A stretch of 64,000 nucleotides of DNA, from the NCBI RefSeq assembly GCF_900111565.1, contig NZ_FOIK01000002.1, positions 496,001 through 560,000 of the forward strand. Reading direction: 5' to 3'. The position numbers and the translations under genes were made by a program. The notes beneath the pieces are model-generated. The model made no database searches. It was not told where the DNA came from and worked only from the letters and a program-made list of their open reading frames with translations. This document shows, piece after piece, positions 52,783-63,161 of this stretch. Each line of letters starts with the position of its first letter. Position 1 is the stretch's first letter. The DNA comes from Paenibacillus sp. NFR01. Lineage in GTDB: Bacteria > Bacillota > Bacilli > Paenibacillales > Paenibacillaceae.

Positions 52783-53076
52783 TCACGGAGGGAGCAAGCC
52801 GAAGGCACCTTGCGACGGCTGCGGGGCAAAGTCGACCCAAAGCTCGCGTACCCCTGTCACAGCTTCAAATGCCGCATGCAGCGCCGGTTTGGTCAGAATA
52901 TCCCATAGATATTGGTGGGGCTGGATTTGCCCACGCAGCGGGGGCCAGCCTTGTTCCTCCCACCAGCAAGTAAACCGTAAAACATAAAAGTGCATGACTG
53001 CCTTAGGCACCACTGCATATCCTTGCCCAAGCCATTGCAGCTTGATTGATTCAGCGGTACTTCTGAGAATTGCCAT
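52783..53076 (-). CDS. Hypothetical protein, 97 residues
   Basis: The frame reads MAILRSTAESIKLQWLGQGY then AVMHFYVLRFTCWWEEQGWP and ends GAFGLLPP. The composition is protein-like, with many W, F, Y and balanced charge, and a terminator lies downstream. The ribosome site (GGGATG just before the ATG) is weak. The family is not recognised. Confidence 0.45.
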   Translation of the reverse strand: MAILRSTAESIKLQWLGQGYAVVPKAVMHFYVLRFTCWWEEQGWPPLRGQIQPHQYLWDILTKPALHAAFEAVTGVRELWVDFAPQPSQGAFGLLPP

Positions 53077-53130
53077 CACATCCCGCAAGATAAAAATTTG
53101 ATCACATGTGATACTTAAAACTTTAAATGA

Positions 53131-53159
53131 AAAAGCCCTGCGGTATCCGCAGAGCCTAT
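53131..53159 (-). terminator. Terminator of the 50-residue membrane gene
   Basis: On the minus strand GCTCTGCGG-ATA-CCGCAGGGC is followed by TTTTT, about 15 bases past the stop codon. Confidence 0.85.
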
Positions 53160-53170
53160 GCCGTTCCTAT

Positions 53171-53323
53171 TCATCTGCCGCCGGTCCAAGGATTGATTTC
53201 GCCGGTCAGATCGCGTCCGGCCTTCCTCTCTTCCTCGCTGATCCTTTTGCCGAGGGCCGCCTGATACCACACCAGCGGAGCAGCCGCTAGAATCAGGAAG
53301 CCAAGCGAATAAAGAATACTCAT
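53171..53323 (-). CDS. 50-residue single-helix membrane protein
   Basis: From ATG 53323 (AAGGAG upstream) the product is one helix (LYSLGFLILAAAPLVWYQAA) and a charged cytoplasmic or outer tail (GKRISEEERKAGRDLTGEIN). A good ribosome site and a terminator directly downstream support a real gene. The function is unknown. Confidence 0.6.
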   Translation of the reverse strand: MSILYSLGFLILAAAPLVWYQAALGKRISEEERKAGRDLTGEINPWTGGR

Positions 53324-53438
53324 ACCATCAGCTCCTTTATAACAGCATTGTATCAGATCCAGAGTAAATATTCCAATAAATGGGTTAAATAAGCAGCCCA
53401 AAAATCAGCCGGTTCACGGATTATAATCACTGCGAAAA

Positions 53439-53460
53439 GCACCCTTCGGGGTGCCTTTCG
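53439..53460. terminator. Short bidirectional hairpin
   Basis: GCACCC-TTCG-GGGTGC has CTTTCG on one side and TTTTCG on the other. The remaining part of 53324-53657 shows nothing else I can identify. Confidence 0.5.
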
Positions 53461-53657
53461 TGCTGCTCTATGACTGCTTAGCCGAAAGGGCCATACAGCA
53501 GCATCGCCATGTACCTCTATGGCTGCTCAACGATGTCCAGCCACGCGGCTACTCAGTCCCGTCGGCTGGGCTCCTGATTATGTGTTATCTTTCGTAACAT
53601 TCATGCCCCAACAACCCAAAAAAGCATAGGCCGAATGAAGAGAAATCAAAATTTATT

Positions 53658-53707
53658 AACTAACCCTTCAAAATTATATTGACGGTTAGTTTTGGTGATG
53701 TTAAATT
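53658..53707 (+). promoter_or_regulatory. Promoter and inverted repeat of the MFS/dcyD operon
   Basis: TTGACG (53679) and TAAATT (53702) form a promoter with a 17-base spacer. The arms AACTAACC (53658-53665) and GGTTAGTT (53684-53691) form an inverted repeat across the -35, so a dimeric repressor could bind here. Confidence 0.65.
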
Positions 53708-53778
53708 AAGTTACACGAAGGGGTTGAGCGCTCGCTTCATCGGATACAATCCAAATACGGGAAGGAGAGTGGTTCAGC

Positions 53779-55104
53779 ATGGAGAACAATCAAGCCGGAG
53801 CGAAGCTGCAAGCTGCCAGTACGGCTGTTGTAATGAAACCGAAGAGAATGGGCCTGCGCTGGGGAATGGCCGTCATCTTCTTCGTCATCGGCCTCATCGC
53901 TTATATGGACCGTTCCAACATTTCCATCGTTGCCAAGCCTATGATGGAGGATCTCAATATCAACAAGGTGCAGTTCGGTCTGTTAACCTCCCTCTTCTTT
54001 CTGGGATACTGCCTTGCCCAGATTCCCGGGGGCATCCTCGCCGAACGGTATGGGGCCCGCAAAATCATCGCTATCGCGATAACCTTCTGGTCCGTGTTTA
54101 CCGCATTCACAGCCGCTGCCGCCTCTTACGTCATGATGTGCATTGTCCGGTTCTTCTTCGGCGTTGGCGAAGGGCCGATGTATCCGGGCAACGCCTCCTT
54201 CAACTCCTATTGGTTCCAGAAGCATGAGAAGGGCCGCGCTGCGAGCGCGCTGCTGTCAGGCTCCTTCTTCGGTCCGGTGATTGCCCCGACACTGGGGGTT
54301 GCCATTATGACCGCTTTTGGCTGGCAGGCCGTATTCTACGTGTTCGCCGGGGCCGGTGTTCTCATTGCCATCGTATGGTTCATCATTGGCCGCGACAGAC
54401 CCGAGCAGCATCCCTGGATCTCGGAAGCAGAGCAGCGGCTGATTCTGGCGAACCGGAGCGCGAACAGCTCAACCGCTAAGGCGCCCTGGGGACAATATCT
54501 GCGGAATCCCCGGTTCTGGGCCATCGGAGGCCAATATCTGGTCGTTCTGTATATGAACACGTTCTTCCTGACCTGGCTACCCACGTATCTGATGGAGGCG
54601 CGCGGCTTCTCCCTCCAATCTATGGGCGTTGCAGCAAGCTTCCCTTGGCTGGCGCTGTGTATCGTCACCATCGCCGGCGGAGCCTTCTCCGACATGCTCT
54701 TGCGGTCCACGCGCTCGCTGATGAAATCCAGAGGTTATGTCGCAATTGCGGGTTTTCTGGTTTTCATCCTGGGCTTATACATGGCGGCTTATGCCAGCAC
54801 ACCTGCGCTGAATGTTCTCTGGCTTACCGTGGGACTGGGGGCGCTGGGACTGCCCTTTGTCGTATCCTGGGCGCTCGCCAATGATCTGGGCAAGGAATTC
54901 GCCGGTTCCGTGAGCGGATGGATGAACGTATGGGGCAGCACAGGCGGGGTTATTGCACCGATAATCTGTGGCTGGATGGCTCAGACCTTCGGCTGGGAAA
55001 AAACCATTCTGCTGAATATCCTCCCGGTTCTCGGCTCCATCGTCTTATGGCTGGTGATCCGCCCCGACCGGCCACTGCTGAAAGAATCCCCTGAAGGGAA
55101 GTGA
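53779..55104 (+). CDS. MFS transporter, anion:cation symporter (GudP/DgoT-like)
   Basis: This 441-residue protein has twelve helices. It carries MFS signatures of the ACS family (YMDRSNISIVAKPMMEDLNI, GGILAERYGARKI, GVGEGPMYPGNASF). Most relatives import sugar acids or small carboxylates with protons. Its stop lies only 4 bases before the D-cysteine desulfhydrase gene, so it probably imports that enzyme's substrate or a related compound. Confidence 0.93.
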   Translation: MENNQAGAKLQAASTAVVMKPKRMGLRWGMAVIFFVIGLIAYMDRSNISIVAKPMMEDLNINKVQFGLLTSLFFLGYCLAQIPGGILAERYGARKIIAIAITFWSVFTAFTAAAASYVMMCIVRFFFGVGEGPMYPGNASFNSYWFQKHEKGRAASALLSGSFFGPVIAPTLGVAIMTAFGWQAVFYVFAGAGVLIAIVWFIIGRDRPEQHPWISEAEQRLILANRSANSSTAKAPWGQYLRNPRFWAIGGQYLVVLYMNTFFLTWLPTYLMEARGFSLQSMGVAASFPWLALCIVTIAGGAFSDMLLRSTRSLMKSRGYVAIAGFLVFILGLYMAAYASTPALNVLWLTVGLGALGLPFVVSWALANDLGKEFAGSVSGWMNVWGSTGGVIAPIICGWMAQTFGWEKTILLNILPVLGSIVLWLVIRPDRPLLKESPEGK

Positions 55105-55108
55105 GAAC

Positions 55109-56128
55109 TTGAACAGAATTAACTCATTGCCGCGGGTCATCCTGGGAACCTGGCCCACACCCTTGCAGCCTGCAGAACAATTATCCAGGCAACTGGGATG
55201 TCCACTGTATATTAAGAGAGAGGATATGACCGGGCTTGGAGGAGGCGGTAACAAAGCCAGAAAACTTGAATTCCAGCTTGGCAAAGCTGTACAAGACGGC
55301 GCAACCCATGTCATCACGACGGGAGCCATCCAATCCAATCATGCCCACCTTACCGCCGCCGCTGCCCGCAGGCTTGGACTCCAGCCCCATCTCGTGCTGA
55401 GTGGTACCCCCAGCGAAGAACAACACGGCAACCTGTATCTGGATCATCTGATGCATGCGGGGGTTACCTTTGCGACGCCTCCTGCTGACCGTCCTCCGCT
55501 GGAGGTGGTCAATAAGATCATGGATCAGGTAGCAGGCACGATCCGGGCGGAAGGCGGCATTCCCTGCATTATTCCCGAAGGCGGCACAGATGCTCTGGGG
55601 ACGGTCGGCTATATTCTCGCCATGGAAGAGTTGATTCAGCAGCTTAAGCCGCTCGGACTTGAGCGAAAGCGTCTGCTGCTTGTCGTTGCCACAGGCACCT
55701 GCGGAACCCAGGCGGGGCTAGTGGCAGGCGCAAGCGTATTATCCTCTTCATTGGACATTATGGGGGTCAGTGTGAGCGGCAAAACGCCGATCAAGCTGGA
55801 GAAGACGGCACGGGTAGCTACGGAGACCTTGCTTCTTGCCGGATACGATCATGTGGTGAGCCAAGAAGATATCTGGATTGAAGATCGTTTTATCGGTGAA
55901 AGGTACGGCGCGATTACCGAAGAATGCAGACAAGCTATTTATACCGCTGCGACAGCGGAGGGCCTCTTCCTTGATCCGGTCTACACCGGCAAGGCGATGG
56001 CGGCACTGCTCCACATGGGACAATCAGGACAGTTGACTTCATATGATGCGGTGGTATTCGTACATACCGGGGGTCTGCCACTGTTGTTCCACTATGATTC
56101 AGTCATTACCGAATTCCACACGAAATGA
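55109..56128 (+). CDS. dcyD: D-cysteine desulfhydrase / ACC-deaminase family enzyme
   Basis: It starts at TTG 55109 with AAGGGAAG upstream and has 339 residues. The fold-type II PLP enzyme pattern is present: the PLP Lys in GGGGNKARKLEF, the substrate-binding ITTGAIQSNHAHLTAAAA and the phosphate loop ATGTCGTQAG. The family degrades D-cysteine to pyruvate, sulfide and ammonia, or opens 1-aminocyclopropane-1-carboxylate. The residues visible here cannot separate the two activities with certainty, so the gene symbol is tentative. Confidence 0.85.
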   Translation: MNRINSLPRVILGTWPTPLQPAEQLSRQLGCPLYIKREDMTGLGGGGNKARKLEFQLGKAVQDGATHVITTGAIQSNHAHLTAAAARRLGLQPHLVLSGTPSEEQHGNLYLDHLMHAGVTFATPPADRPPLEVVNKIMDQVAGTIRAEGGIPCIIPEGGTDALGTVGYILAMEELIQQLKPLGLERKRLLLVVATGTCGTQAGLVAGASVLSSSLDIMGVSVSGKTPIKLEKTARVATETLLLAGYDHVVSQEDIWIEDRFIGERYGAITEECRQAIYTAATAEGLFLDPVYTGKAMAALLHMGQSGQLTSYDAVVFVHTGGLPLLFHYDSVITEFHTK

Positions 56129-56145
56129 AGGAGAGATGAGAGGAT

Positions 56146-56676
56146 ATGTCAGTACATGAACAACACACGGCAGTAGCCGCGGAGATCGGCCAAGATTTGA
56201 AGGTGATTGGGGAAGGCCTGCTGGAGGATGTCTTCCGCATCATTCGGAATCTCCCGCCCGAAGCACTGAATTGGAAGCCGGAGCATATGAACAATAGTCC
56301 GTATGTTCTCGCCTATCACCTGCTCGGCTCCGCAGGATATTGGATTGGCGAGGTAGTGGGCGGTATACCAACAGACCGCATCCGGGCCAATGAATTCGGC
56401 GTATCCGGGAACCATGAGCAGTTGGAAATTCTGCTCTCCGACACCAGAGCACGGCTGATCAAGACATTTGATCAGCTGCAGGACAGCCAATTGCAGCCAA
56501 GCCCTATTGATTTGAGCCGTGGTGTACTGTGCTGGGGAGAGGTTCCTCCCGAAGGCCGTACCGCGATATGGGTACTCGTGCATGACCTGTGCCATATTGC
56601 TTATACTCTGGGCCAGCTTGACCGGATCAACACGCTGTGGAAATCCGGTAACACCGATCATAACACACCGTCGTAA
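56146..56676 (+). CDS. DinB-fold protein
   Basis: This 176-residue four-helix-bundle protein has the metal-binding histidines of the DinB superfamily in VLAYHLLGSAGYW and VHDLCHIAYTLGQLDRI. The family includes bacillithiol and mycothiol transferases and many unknown enzymes. It is the third gene of the MFS/dcyD operon. A thiol transferase role would suit a sulfur-compound pathway, but that is inference. Confidence 0.82.
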   Translation: MSVHEQHTAVAAEIGQDLKVIGEGLLEDVFRIIRNLPPEALNWKPEHMNNSPYVLAYHLLGSAGYWIGEVVGGIPTDRIRANEFGVSGNHEQLEILLSDTRARLIKTFDQLQDSQLQPSPIDLSRGVLCWGEVPPEGRTAIWVLVHDLCHIAYTLGQLDRINTLWKSGNTDHNTPS

Positions 56677-56691
56677 TAGAGGTGCACAGAA

Positions 56692-56733
56692 CAAGGGCAG
56701 CCTCCTTGCTTACCGTGGAGGCCTGCCCTATTG
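56692..56733. terminator. Terminator between DinB and CGNR genes
   Basis: The stem AGGGCAGCCTCC against GGAGGCCTGCCCT (one bulge) is followed on the plus strand by ATTGCGCTTTTTA. Confidence 0.7.
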
Positions 56734-56739
56734 CGCTTT

Positions 56740-57336
56740 TTATAGAGAGGTTAGCTCCTCCTGCTGTCCTTCGGACTTCACCTTGAACCGGGAAGCCTTC
56801 ATCCGGTTTCCGCACAGCTTCATTGAGCACCACTTCCGCTTGCCGGTATAATCCAGATAGAGCCAGATGCATCTGGGATTGCCGCAGCGGTGAAGCCCCT
56901 GCAGCTTGCCGATTGTGCAGATCTCCAGCGCATCCAGCGCGATTAAGGAGAGCAGCGAGGCCTGAAAGGAGCCCAAGGGTACAGGAATCAGGCGATCCGC
57001 CTTATATTGGTATGACAATGGGGCATTCCTGAGGAGAAGCTCCAGGTATCCAATGCATTCCGGCGGCGGTGTTCCACCATCGGCACTCTTCTCGAACAGC
57101 TCGCGGAGCTTGGCTCTGAGCACCTTCACCTCGGACAGCACAGCCTCATTTACCTTCTCCGTGGAACCACCGAACTGCTCCTGTACGAAGGCACCCATGG
57201 AGATCAAGGTCTGCACCCAGAGGGCGAGGTCCTCAGGCCCGGAGAGCGAATCGACCCGCTTACCTCTTTTCATTTCTTCGGTATTGATCAAGTCCAAGGA
57301 AGGATTGCCGGAATAGAAATGGAATGTAGTCGTCAT
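56740..57336 (-). CDS. CGNR zinc-finger regulator (ABATE domain)
   Basis: From ATG 57336 (AAGGAGG upstream) the protein has 198 residues. The N-terminal part (HFYSGNPSLDLINTEEMKRG) is an ABATE-type ligand domain. The C-terminal zinc finger has RCGNPRCIWLYLDYTGKRKW and CSMKLCGNRMKASRF. These are transcription regulators. It is convergent with the MFS/dcyD/DinB operon and may control it; the operon has an inverted repeat at its promoter. Confidence 0.9.
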   Translation of the reverse strand: MTTTFHFYSGNPSLDLINTEEMKRGKRVDSLSGPEDLALWVQTLISMGAFVQEQFGGSTEKVNEAVLSEVKVLRAKLRELFEKSADGGTPPPECIGYLELLLRNAPLSYQYKADRLIPVPLGSFQASLLSLIALDALEICTIGKLQGLHRCGNPRCIWLYLDYTGKRKWCSMKLCGNRMKASRFKVKSEGQQEELTSL

Positions 57337-57648
57337 AAGGTCCTCCTTAAGCAACCGAGTCGTAGTTTATACTTTAATTTTATCACACCCGGATGCTCCG
57401 ACCAAGCCATATTAACCCCATAATAGTGTACAATAGGTTAATATTTTGCAGGTAACCTTTTGTCAAGGCCCCTCTCCCGGCCCCCCCTATCACCCGTCCA
57501 CCCAGACTTAGTGGCTCCGGACCCATTAACCAATCCCGACGCTCATACATGCAACTACCAGGACAATAAAAAAAGAAGCTTCGCACAAGTTATCACAACT
57601 CATGCAAAGCCTCTAATTTAACGTCTTGCGGAGGATTTTAACCCTTTA
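57337..57648. other. Intergenic region with groEL terminator
   Basis: At 57565-57615 an imperfect stem on the minus strand (AGAGGCTTTGCA against TGCGAAGCTTCT) is followed by seven T and ends the groESL transcript. The stretch 57355-57420 is AT-rich and probably holds the CGNR promoter. Nothing else was recognised. Confidence 0.65.
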
Positions 57649-59304
<1,656 letters not shown>

Positions 59305-59357
59305 TTATTCGCTAATTAAGTACTTGGTCTTCGGCTTGCTTATGAAGCGGCTGCGGC

Positions 59358-59639
59358 CTATTCGAGGATCGCGTGGATGTCGCTTTCCTTCATGATGAGG
59401 TATTCTTTACCTTCGTATTTGATTTCGGTTCCGGCATATTTCGAGAAAATCACGCGGTCGCCGACTTTTACTTCCAGCGCAACATGCACGCCGTCTTTTA
59501 CAGCGCCATTGCCGACTGCGATCACTTTGCCTTCTTGCGGCTTCTCTTTGGAAGAGTCCGGAAGCACAATTCCGAAAGAAGTGGTTTGTTCCTGCTCGAT
59601 AGGCTGTACCAGTACGCGTTCACCTAGTGGTTTGATCAT
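59358..59639 (-). CDS. groES: Co-chaperonin GroES
   Basis: This 93-residue co-chaperonin opens [20 protein letters not shown], with the mobile loop in [18 protein letters not shown] and a C-terminal [12 protein letters not shown]. It caps the GroEL ring. The promoter and a CIRCE element lie 65-130 bases upstream, so HrcA control is expected. groEL follows after 77 bases. Confidence 0.99.
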   Translation of the reverse strand: MIKPLGERVLVQPIEQEQTTSFGIVLPDSSKEKPQEGKVIAVGNGAVKDGVHVALEVKVGDRVIFSKYAGTEIKYEGKEYLIMKESDIHAILE

Positions 59640-59703
59640 GAAAAATAGCCTCCTTTGAAATTATGTTGTTTGCCCCGTGGGGCTCCATATGTTTTTTCCT
59701 ACG

Positions 59704-59770
59704 TTAGCACTCGACACTCAGTAGTGCTAACAACAATTTTTATGATACTCAAACTGTCTGCGGATTTCAA
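59704..59770 (-). promoter_or_regulatory. groESL promoter with CIRCE operator
   Basis: On the minus strand TTGAAA (59770-59765) and TATCAT (59747-59742), 17 bases apart, form a sigma-A promoter. The CIRCE element TTAGCACTC-N9-TAGTGCTAA (59704-59730, plus-strand reading) follows directly and differs from the consensus at one base. It is the HrcA binding site for heat-shock control. Confidence 0.95.
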
Positions 59771-59861
59771 GTCCTTTTGCGTAAAAACGCTTCGTTTTTG
59801 GAAAAAATATGGTGCGGGGGCCTGTCCGTTTCACACCTTCATACATTGTTGCCACCGTCAG

Positions 59862-59910
59862 GAAAAATATGCTTGCCGGAAAAGCGCGGGTTACCGCAGC
59901 TTCTCCGGCA
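59862..59910 (-). terminator. Terminator of the tatC transcript
   Basis: On the minus strand a 12-bp stem with one mismatch (TGCCGGAGAAGC against GCTTTTCCGGCA) is followed by AGCATATTTTT. Confidence 0.7.
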
Positions 59911-59932
59911 CGGTAAGTGTGCCGCCAGAGGT

Positions 59933-60703
59933 TCAAGATTCCGCTCCCCGGACATATCGGGCTTCCCGCGCGGCGTCCGCCGCAAGCTGCTTGCGGTACA
60001 CCAGCGACGACAACAGTACACTGAATTCGTACAGCGCCAGCAGCGGGACAGTGACGAGCAGGTCGGAGATGAAATCGGGCGGCGTGATAACCACCGCGAT
60101 AAATACGAGCGCAAAATAGGCATAACGGCGGATTTTCCGCAATCTCAGCGGGTTCAGAAGGCGCAGCCGGGTCAGAAACATGACAACCAGCGGCAGCTCG
60201 AAGAGCAGCGCAAGCGGAATGACCAGCGAAAACATGAAGCTGAAGTATTCGGCAATGCCATACGTCTCCTCCAGGCCCATGCTGCGTGTCACCGAAACGG
60301 TGAACGACAAGGCCATCGGAAAAATCACATAATAGCCGAACGCAAGCCCGAGCACGAAAAGAACAAAGACATACGGCACATACCGCAGCGTTACGCTCCG
60401 CTCCACCGGGCGCAGGCCGGGGCTGACAAACGCCCACAGCTGATAGGCCGTAAACGGCACGGTGAACACCAGAGACACGGCACCGGCGATTTTCATGTAC
60501 ATGCCGATCCCGTCCCAGAAGGAAAACGCGTGCAGGACGAACCCTTTGACCGAATCGGCGGTAACGAGATAATCGTAAATCGGCTTGGCGGCAAACAGTC
60601 CGCCGATGAGACCCGCCACAAATACGAGCAGAATGTAAATGATTCTTTTACGAAGCTCAGTCAAATGATCAACGACGGACATTTCTTCGTCAATAGCGGC
60701 CAT
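59933..60703 (-). CDS. tatC: Twin-arginine translocase subunit TatC
   Basis: From ATG 60703 the protein has 256 residues and six helices. It has the TatC start EMSVVDHLTELRKRIIYIL and the conserved FVSPGLRPVERS and PLALLFELPLVVMF. An alternative ATG at 60724 with GGGGAG 9 bases upstream would add seven residues. TatC recognises twin-arginine signals of folded proteins. tatA lies just upstream with a hairpin between the two genes. Confidence 0.95.
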   Translation of the reverse strand: MAAIDEEMSVVDHLTELRKRIIYILLVFVAGLIGGLFAAKPIYDYLVTADSVKGFVLHAFSFWDGIGMYMKIAGAVSLVFTVPFTAYQLWAFVSPGLRPVERSVTLRYVPYVFVLFVLGLAFGYYVIFPMALSFTVSVTRSMGLEETYGIAEYFSFMFSLVIPLALLFELPLVVMFLTRLRLLNPLRLRKIRRYAYFALVFIAVVITPPDFISDLLVTVPLLALYEFSVLLSSLVYRKQLAADAAREARYVRGAES

Positions 60704-60828
60704 GAAAGACACCACCCGATTCATATGTAAAATCTCCCCACAAAGTGGAGCATTTGCTCCGAAGCCGGGCCAGGTACTTTGCGGGGACCCCAAAACCTTC
60801 TTTACTTCTCCCGGGAATTTTAACAATC

Positions 60829-60853
60829 GCAAAAAAAGAGGGCTGCCCTCCCA
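60829..60853 (-). terminator. Hairpin with T run between tatA and tatC
   Basis: On the minus strand GAGGG-CAG-CCCTC is followed by seven T. It may reduce readthrough from tatA into tatC. Confidence 0.6.
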
Positions 60854-60902
60854 GTGATTCTCCGGCACTGAGTGCAACGCCCCCGCGTAAATGGTACTGA
60901 TA

Positions 60903-61148
60903 TTATTCCGGCAGGCGTTTGTCCTGCGGAAGCTCTGCGGCCACGGTTTGCGGGGCAACCGCTGCTGCGGGCGTCTCGCTTTTTGAGGCCGGCTGCGGTT
61001 CGCTGATGATCTCCCGCGCCCCGTCTTTGAATTCTCTGAATGTCCGTCCCACCGCTCGTCCCAGCTCGGGCAGTTTGTTCGGCCCGAACAGCAGAAGCGC
61101 CAGAATCACCAATAAAATAATTCCCGGAGCACCAATCGAGTTGAGCAT
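60903..61148 (-). CDS. tatA: Twin-arginine translocase subunit TatA
   Basis: This 81-residue protein has the TatA signature: a short N-terminal helix (IGAPGIILLVILALLLFGPN), the conserved FGPNKLPELGRAVGRTF hinge and an amphipathic helix, then a polar A/P-rich tail. It forms the pore with TatC for export of folded proteins, which include molybdoenzymes; the molybdenum cofactor genes lie directly upstream on the same strand. Confidence 0.96.
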   Translation of the reverse strand: MLNSIGAPGIILLVILALLLFGPNKLPELGRAVGRTFREFKDGAREIISEPQPASKSETPAAAVAPQTVAAELPQDKRLPE

Positions 61149-61274
61149 ATAACAGTCCTCCTTGTCCCTTGCCGTTCCATGGTATCGTTATCAATATATT
61201 CATAATACCATAACTTATGTCACACATCCAAGCGCGCAGTAGTGTTTTATTATGTCGGCAAGAAGAAAAGGATG

Positions 61275-61760
61275 TTACTCCCGATATTGTCCGGTGACCA
61301 TCAACAGCGCTTCCGGAAGCTGGTCCATTACGGCGGCCAGATTCTCGTGTACCCCTTTGGGGGTACCGGGCAAGTTGACGATCAGCGTCCGGCCGCGGAT
61401 GCCGCAAATGCCCCGGAACAGCATAACCGCACGATTTTTCTGCATCACCGTGCTGCGCATCGCTTCGGAAAGTCCCGGCACTTCGCGTTCGATGACCCGC
61501 CGCGTCGCCTCGGGCGTCACATCGCGGATGGCCAGTTCCGTGCCTCCCGTCGTCAAAACCAAATCGGCCTGGAAATAATCCGTCAGTTCAATCAAAGCGG
61601 CGATAATCTCATCCTGCTCATCCGGCACAATCCGGTATTCGATGATCTCGCCGCCAAGCTCCTCCTCCACCAGCTCCCGAATGACTTGGGCGCTCGTATC
61701 CTCCCGTTCGCCTCTGGCTCCTTTGTCGCTGGCCGTCAGGATCGCTGTTTTCCATGCCAT
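61275..61760 (-). CDS. MogA/MoaB-family molybdenum cofactor protein
   Basis: This 161-residue protein has the molybdopterin-binding fold with TASDKGARGEREDTS, the TTGGTELAIRDVTPEAT active loop and NLPGTPKGVHENL. The family adenylates molybdopterin before metal insertion. Start ATG 61760 has GGGAGGG upstream. It is in a run with moaC and the cyclo-ligase gene. Confidence 0.92.
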   Translation of the reverse strand: MAWKTAILTASDKGARGEREDTSAQVIRELVEEELGGEIIEYRIVPDEQDEIIAALIELTDYFQADLVLTTGGTELAIRDVTPEATRRVIEREVPGLSEAMRSTVMQKNRAVMLFRGICGIRGRTLIVNLPGTPKGVHENLAAVMDQLPEALLMVTGQYRE

Positions 61761-61815
61761 GGTTGGTCCCTCCCTTTTTATATATATGTATATGAGCGGA
61801 GGCTTGCTGCTTCAA

Positions 61816-62325
61816 TTATGCCCCGCCTTCGCCGGAGTCCAAAGAAGACTTGTCTTCCAGCGAGTAATCCCCGTTTTTGCCGCCGCTCTTGGCAACCAGC
61901 CGCGTCGGCCCGATCACCATATCCTTTTGCAGCGCTTTGCACATGTCGTACACCGTTAATGCCGCGGTCGAGACGGCCGTCAACGCCTCCATCTCCACGC
62001 CGGTTTTTCCGGTCGTCTTCACTGTTGCTTCTATATATAGCTCATCGTTGTTGTTATCCGCGAAGCCGACATCCACGCCGGTCAGCGGCAGCGGGTGGCA
62101 CATCGGAATCCAGTCGGCGGTTTTTTTGGCCGCCATGATTGCTGCAACTTGGGCCACGGCCAGAACATCGCCTTTGCCGATCTTGCCTGCCTTGATGGCC
62201 GTAAGCGTTGTTGGCGCCATCTTTACCATGCTCTGCGCCGTGGCGGAGCGCTTCGTAATATCCTTCTCGCTCACATCCACCATCCGTGCCCGGCCTTGCT
62301 CATTAAAATGGGTGAATTCCGTCAT
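61816..62325 (-). CDS. moaC: Cyclic pyranopterin monophosphate synthase MoaC
   Basis: This 169-residue protein contains [20 protein letters not shown], the active-site [13 protein letters not shown], and [19 protein letters not shown] with GGKNGDYSL near the end. It carries out the second half of the first step of molybdenum cofactor synthesis after MoaA. Its start overlaps the stop of the upstream cyclo-ligase gene by 4 bases. Confidence 0.97.
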   Translation of the reverse strand: MTEFTHFNEQGRARMVDVSEKDITKRSATAQSMVKMAPTTLTAIKAGKIGKGDVLAVAQVAAIMAAKKTADWIPMCHPLPLTGVDVGFADNNNDELYIEATVKTTGKTGVEMEALTAVSTAALTVYDMCKALQKDMVIGPTRLVAKSGGKNGDYSLEDKSSLDSGEGGA

Positions 62326-62942
62326 TTGTTCTCCTTCCGGCAGCGCCAGATGCCATTCTCGGTGATCAGCATGTCCATGAAGGCGTCATGGGGTTCCATC
62401 GGCACCTCTGTCACAAGCTGCAATTCATAGGCCAGCCCGGCCCACACCGGCTGTACGCCGCCGCGGGGTGCTTCGCTGCGCCACAGCGCCCTCAGCCGGT
62501 CGTAATATCCCTGGCCGTAACCCAACCGGCCGCCCCGGCGGTCGAAGGCCAGCCCGGGAACCAGCACGGCATCCGGTACGGCATCCCAGCTGAGGATGCT
62601 TGGCAACGGCTCGTGAATGCCGTAAGTGCCGGGCGCCAGCTCTTCCCAGGAGCGCACCTCATGCAAACTCATGGAGCTGCTGCCCGGAATGACCCGGGGC
62701 AGCAGGACCCGTCGCCCGGCCGCCCAGGCCGCGGCAATCAGCGGCCGCGTGTCCAGCTCCGACCGCAGCGGCATGTAAGCGAGCAGCGTTTCCGCGCCTG
62801 AGGCCTGAAGCCAATCCTGCGCATGCGCGCAGGCCCGGACCGACAGCTCCCGTCTTTCTTCAGGAGACAGGCCGCCCCGCGCGGCGGCACACTCGGCACG
62901 CAGCTGCCGTTTCAGGCTGGCCGCGGAATGGCTGCCTTCCAT
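62322..62942 (-). CDS. 5-formyltetrahydrofolate cyclo-ligase
   Basis: This 206-residue protein begins [20 protein letters not shown], and holds [14 protein letters not shown] and the family signature [16 protein letters not shown]. It converts 5-formyl-THF to 5,10-methenyl-THF with ATP. GAGGAGG precedes the ATG. It is translationally coupled to moaC (4-base overlap), a link often seen in Gram-positive genomes. Confidence 0.95.
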   Translation of the reverse strand: MEGSHSAASLKRQLRAECAAARGGLSPEERRELSVRACAHAQDWLQASGAETLLAYMPLRSELDTRPLIAAAWAAGRRVLLPRVIPGSSSMSLHEVRSWEELAPGTYGIHEPLPSILSWDAVPDAVLVPGLAFDRRGGRLGYGQGYYDRLRALWRSEAPRGGVQPVWAGLAYELQLVTEVPMEPHDAFMDMLITENGIWRCRKENK

Positions 62943-63161
62943 CGGCGTGCCTCCTCTAATGGATTTTCTGCAAAGCGTATCATCGTATGTAAATTCAGTT
63001 TACCACTCTTCTCCCCGGTTCGCCAAGGTCGTGTCATACCGCCTGTTACGCGAATCATCTCGCGCGGCGGCTGCTTTTCATGTAAACTAGAAGATAAAAG
63101 TCTAAACGCGCGGAGCTTCAAGCTCCGCTTGAAATACGCAAGGGCGGAGGTTTCAATCGGT

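Noticed and set aside
51541..53323. Prophage remnant around the small membrane genes
   Set aside because: No integrase, terminase, capsid, tail or lysin gene and no attachment-site repeat was found; the holin-like look alone is insufficient.
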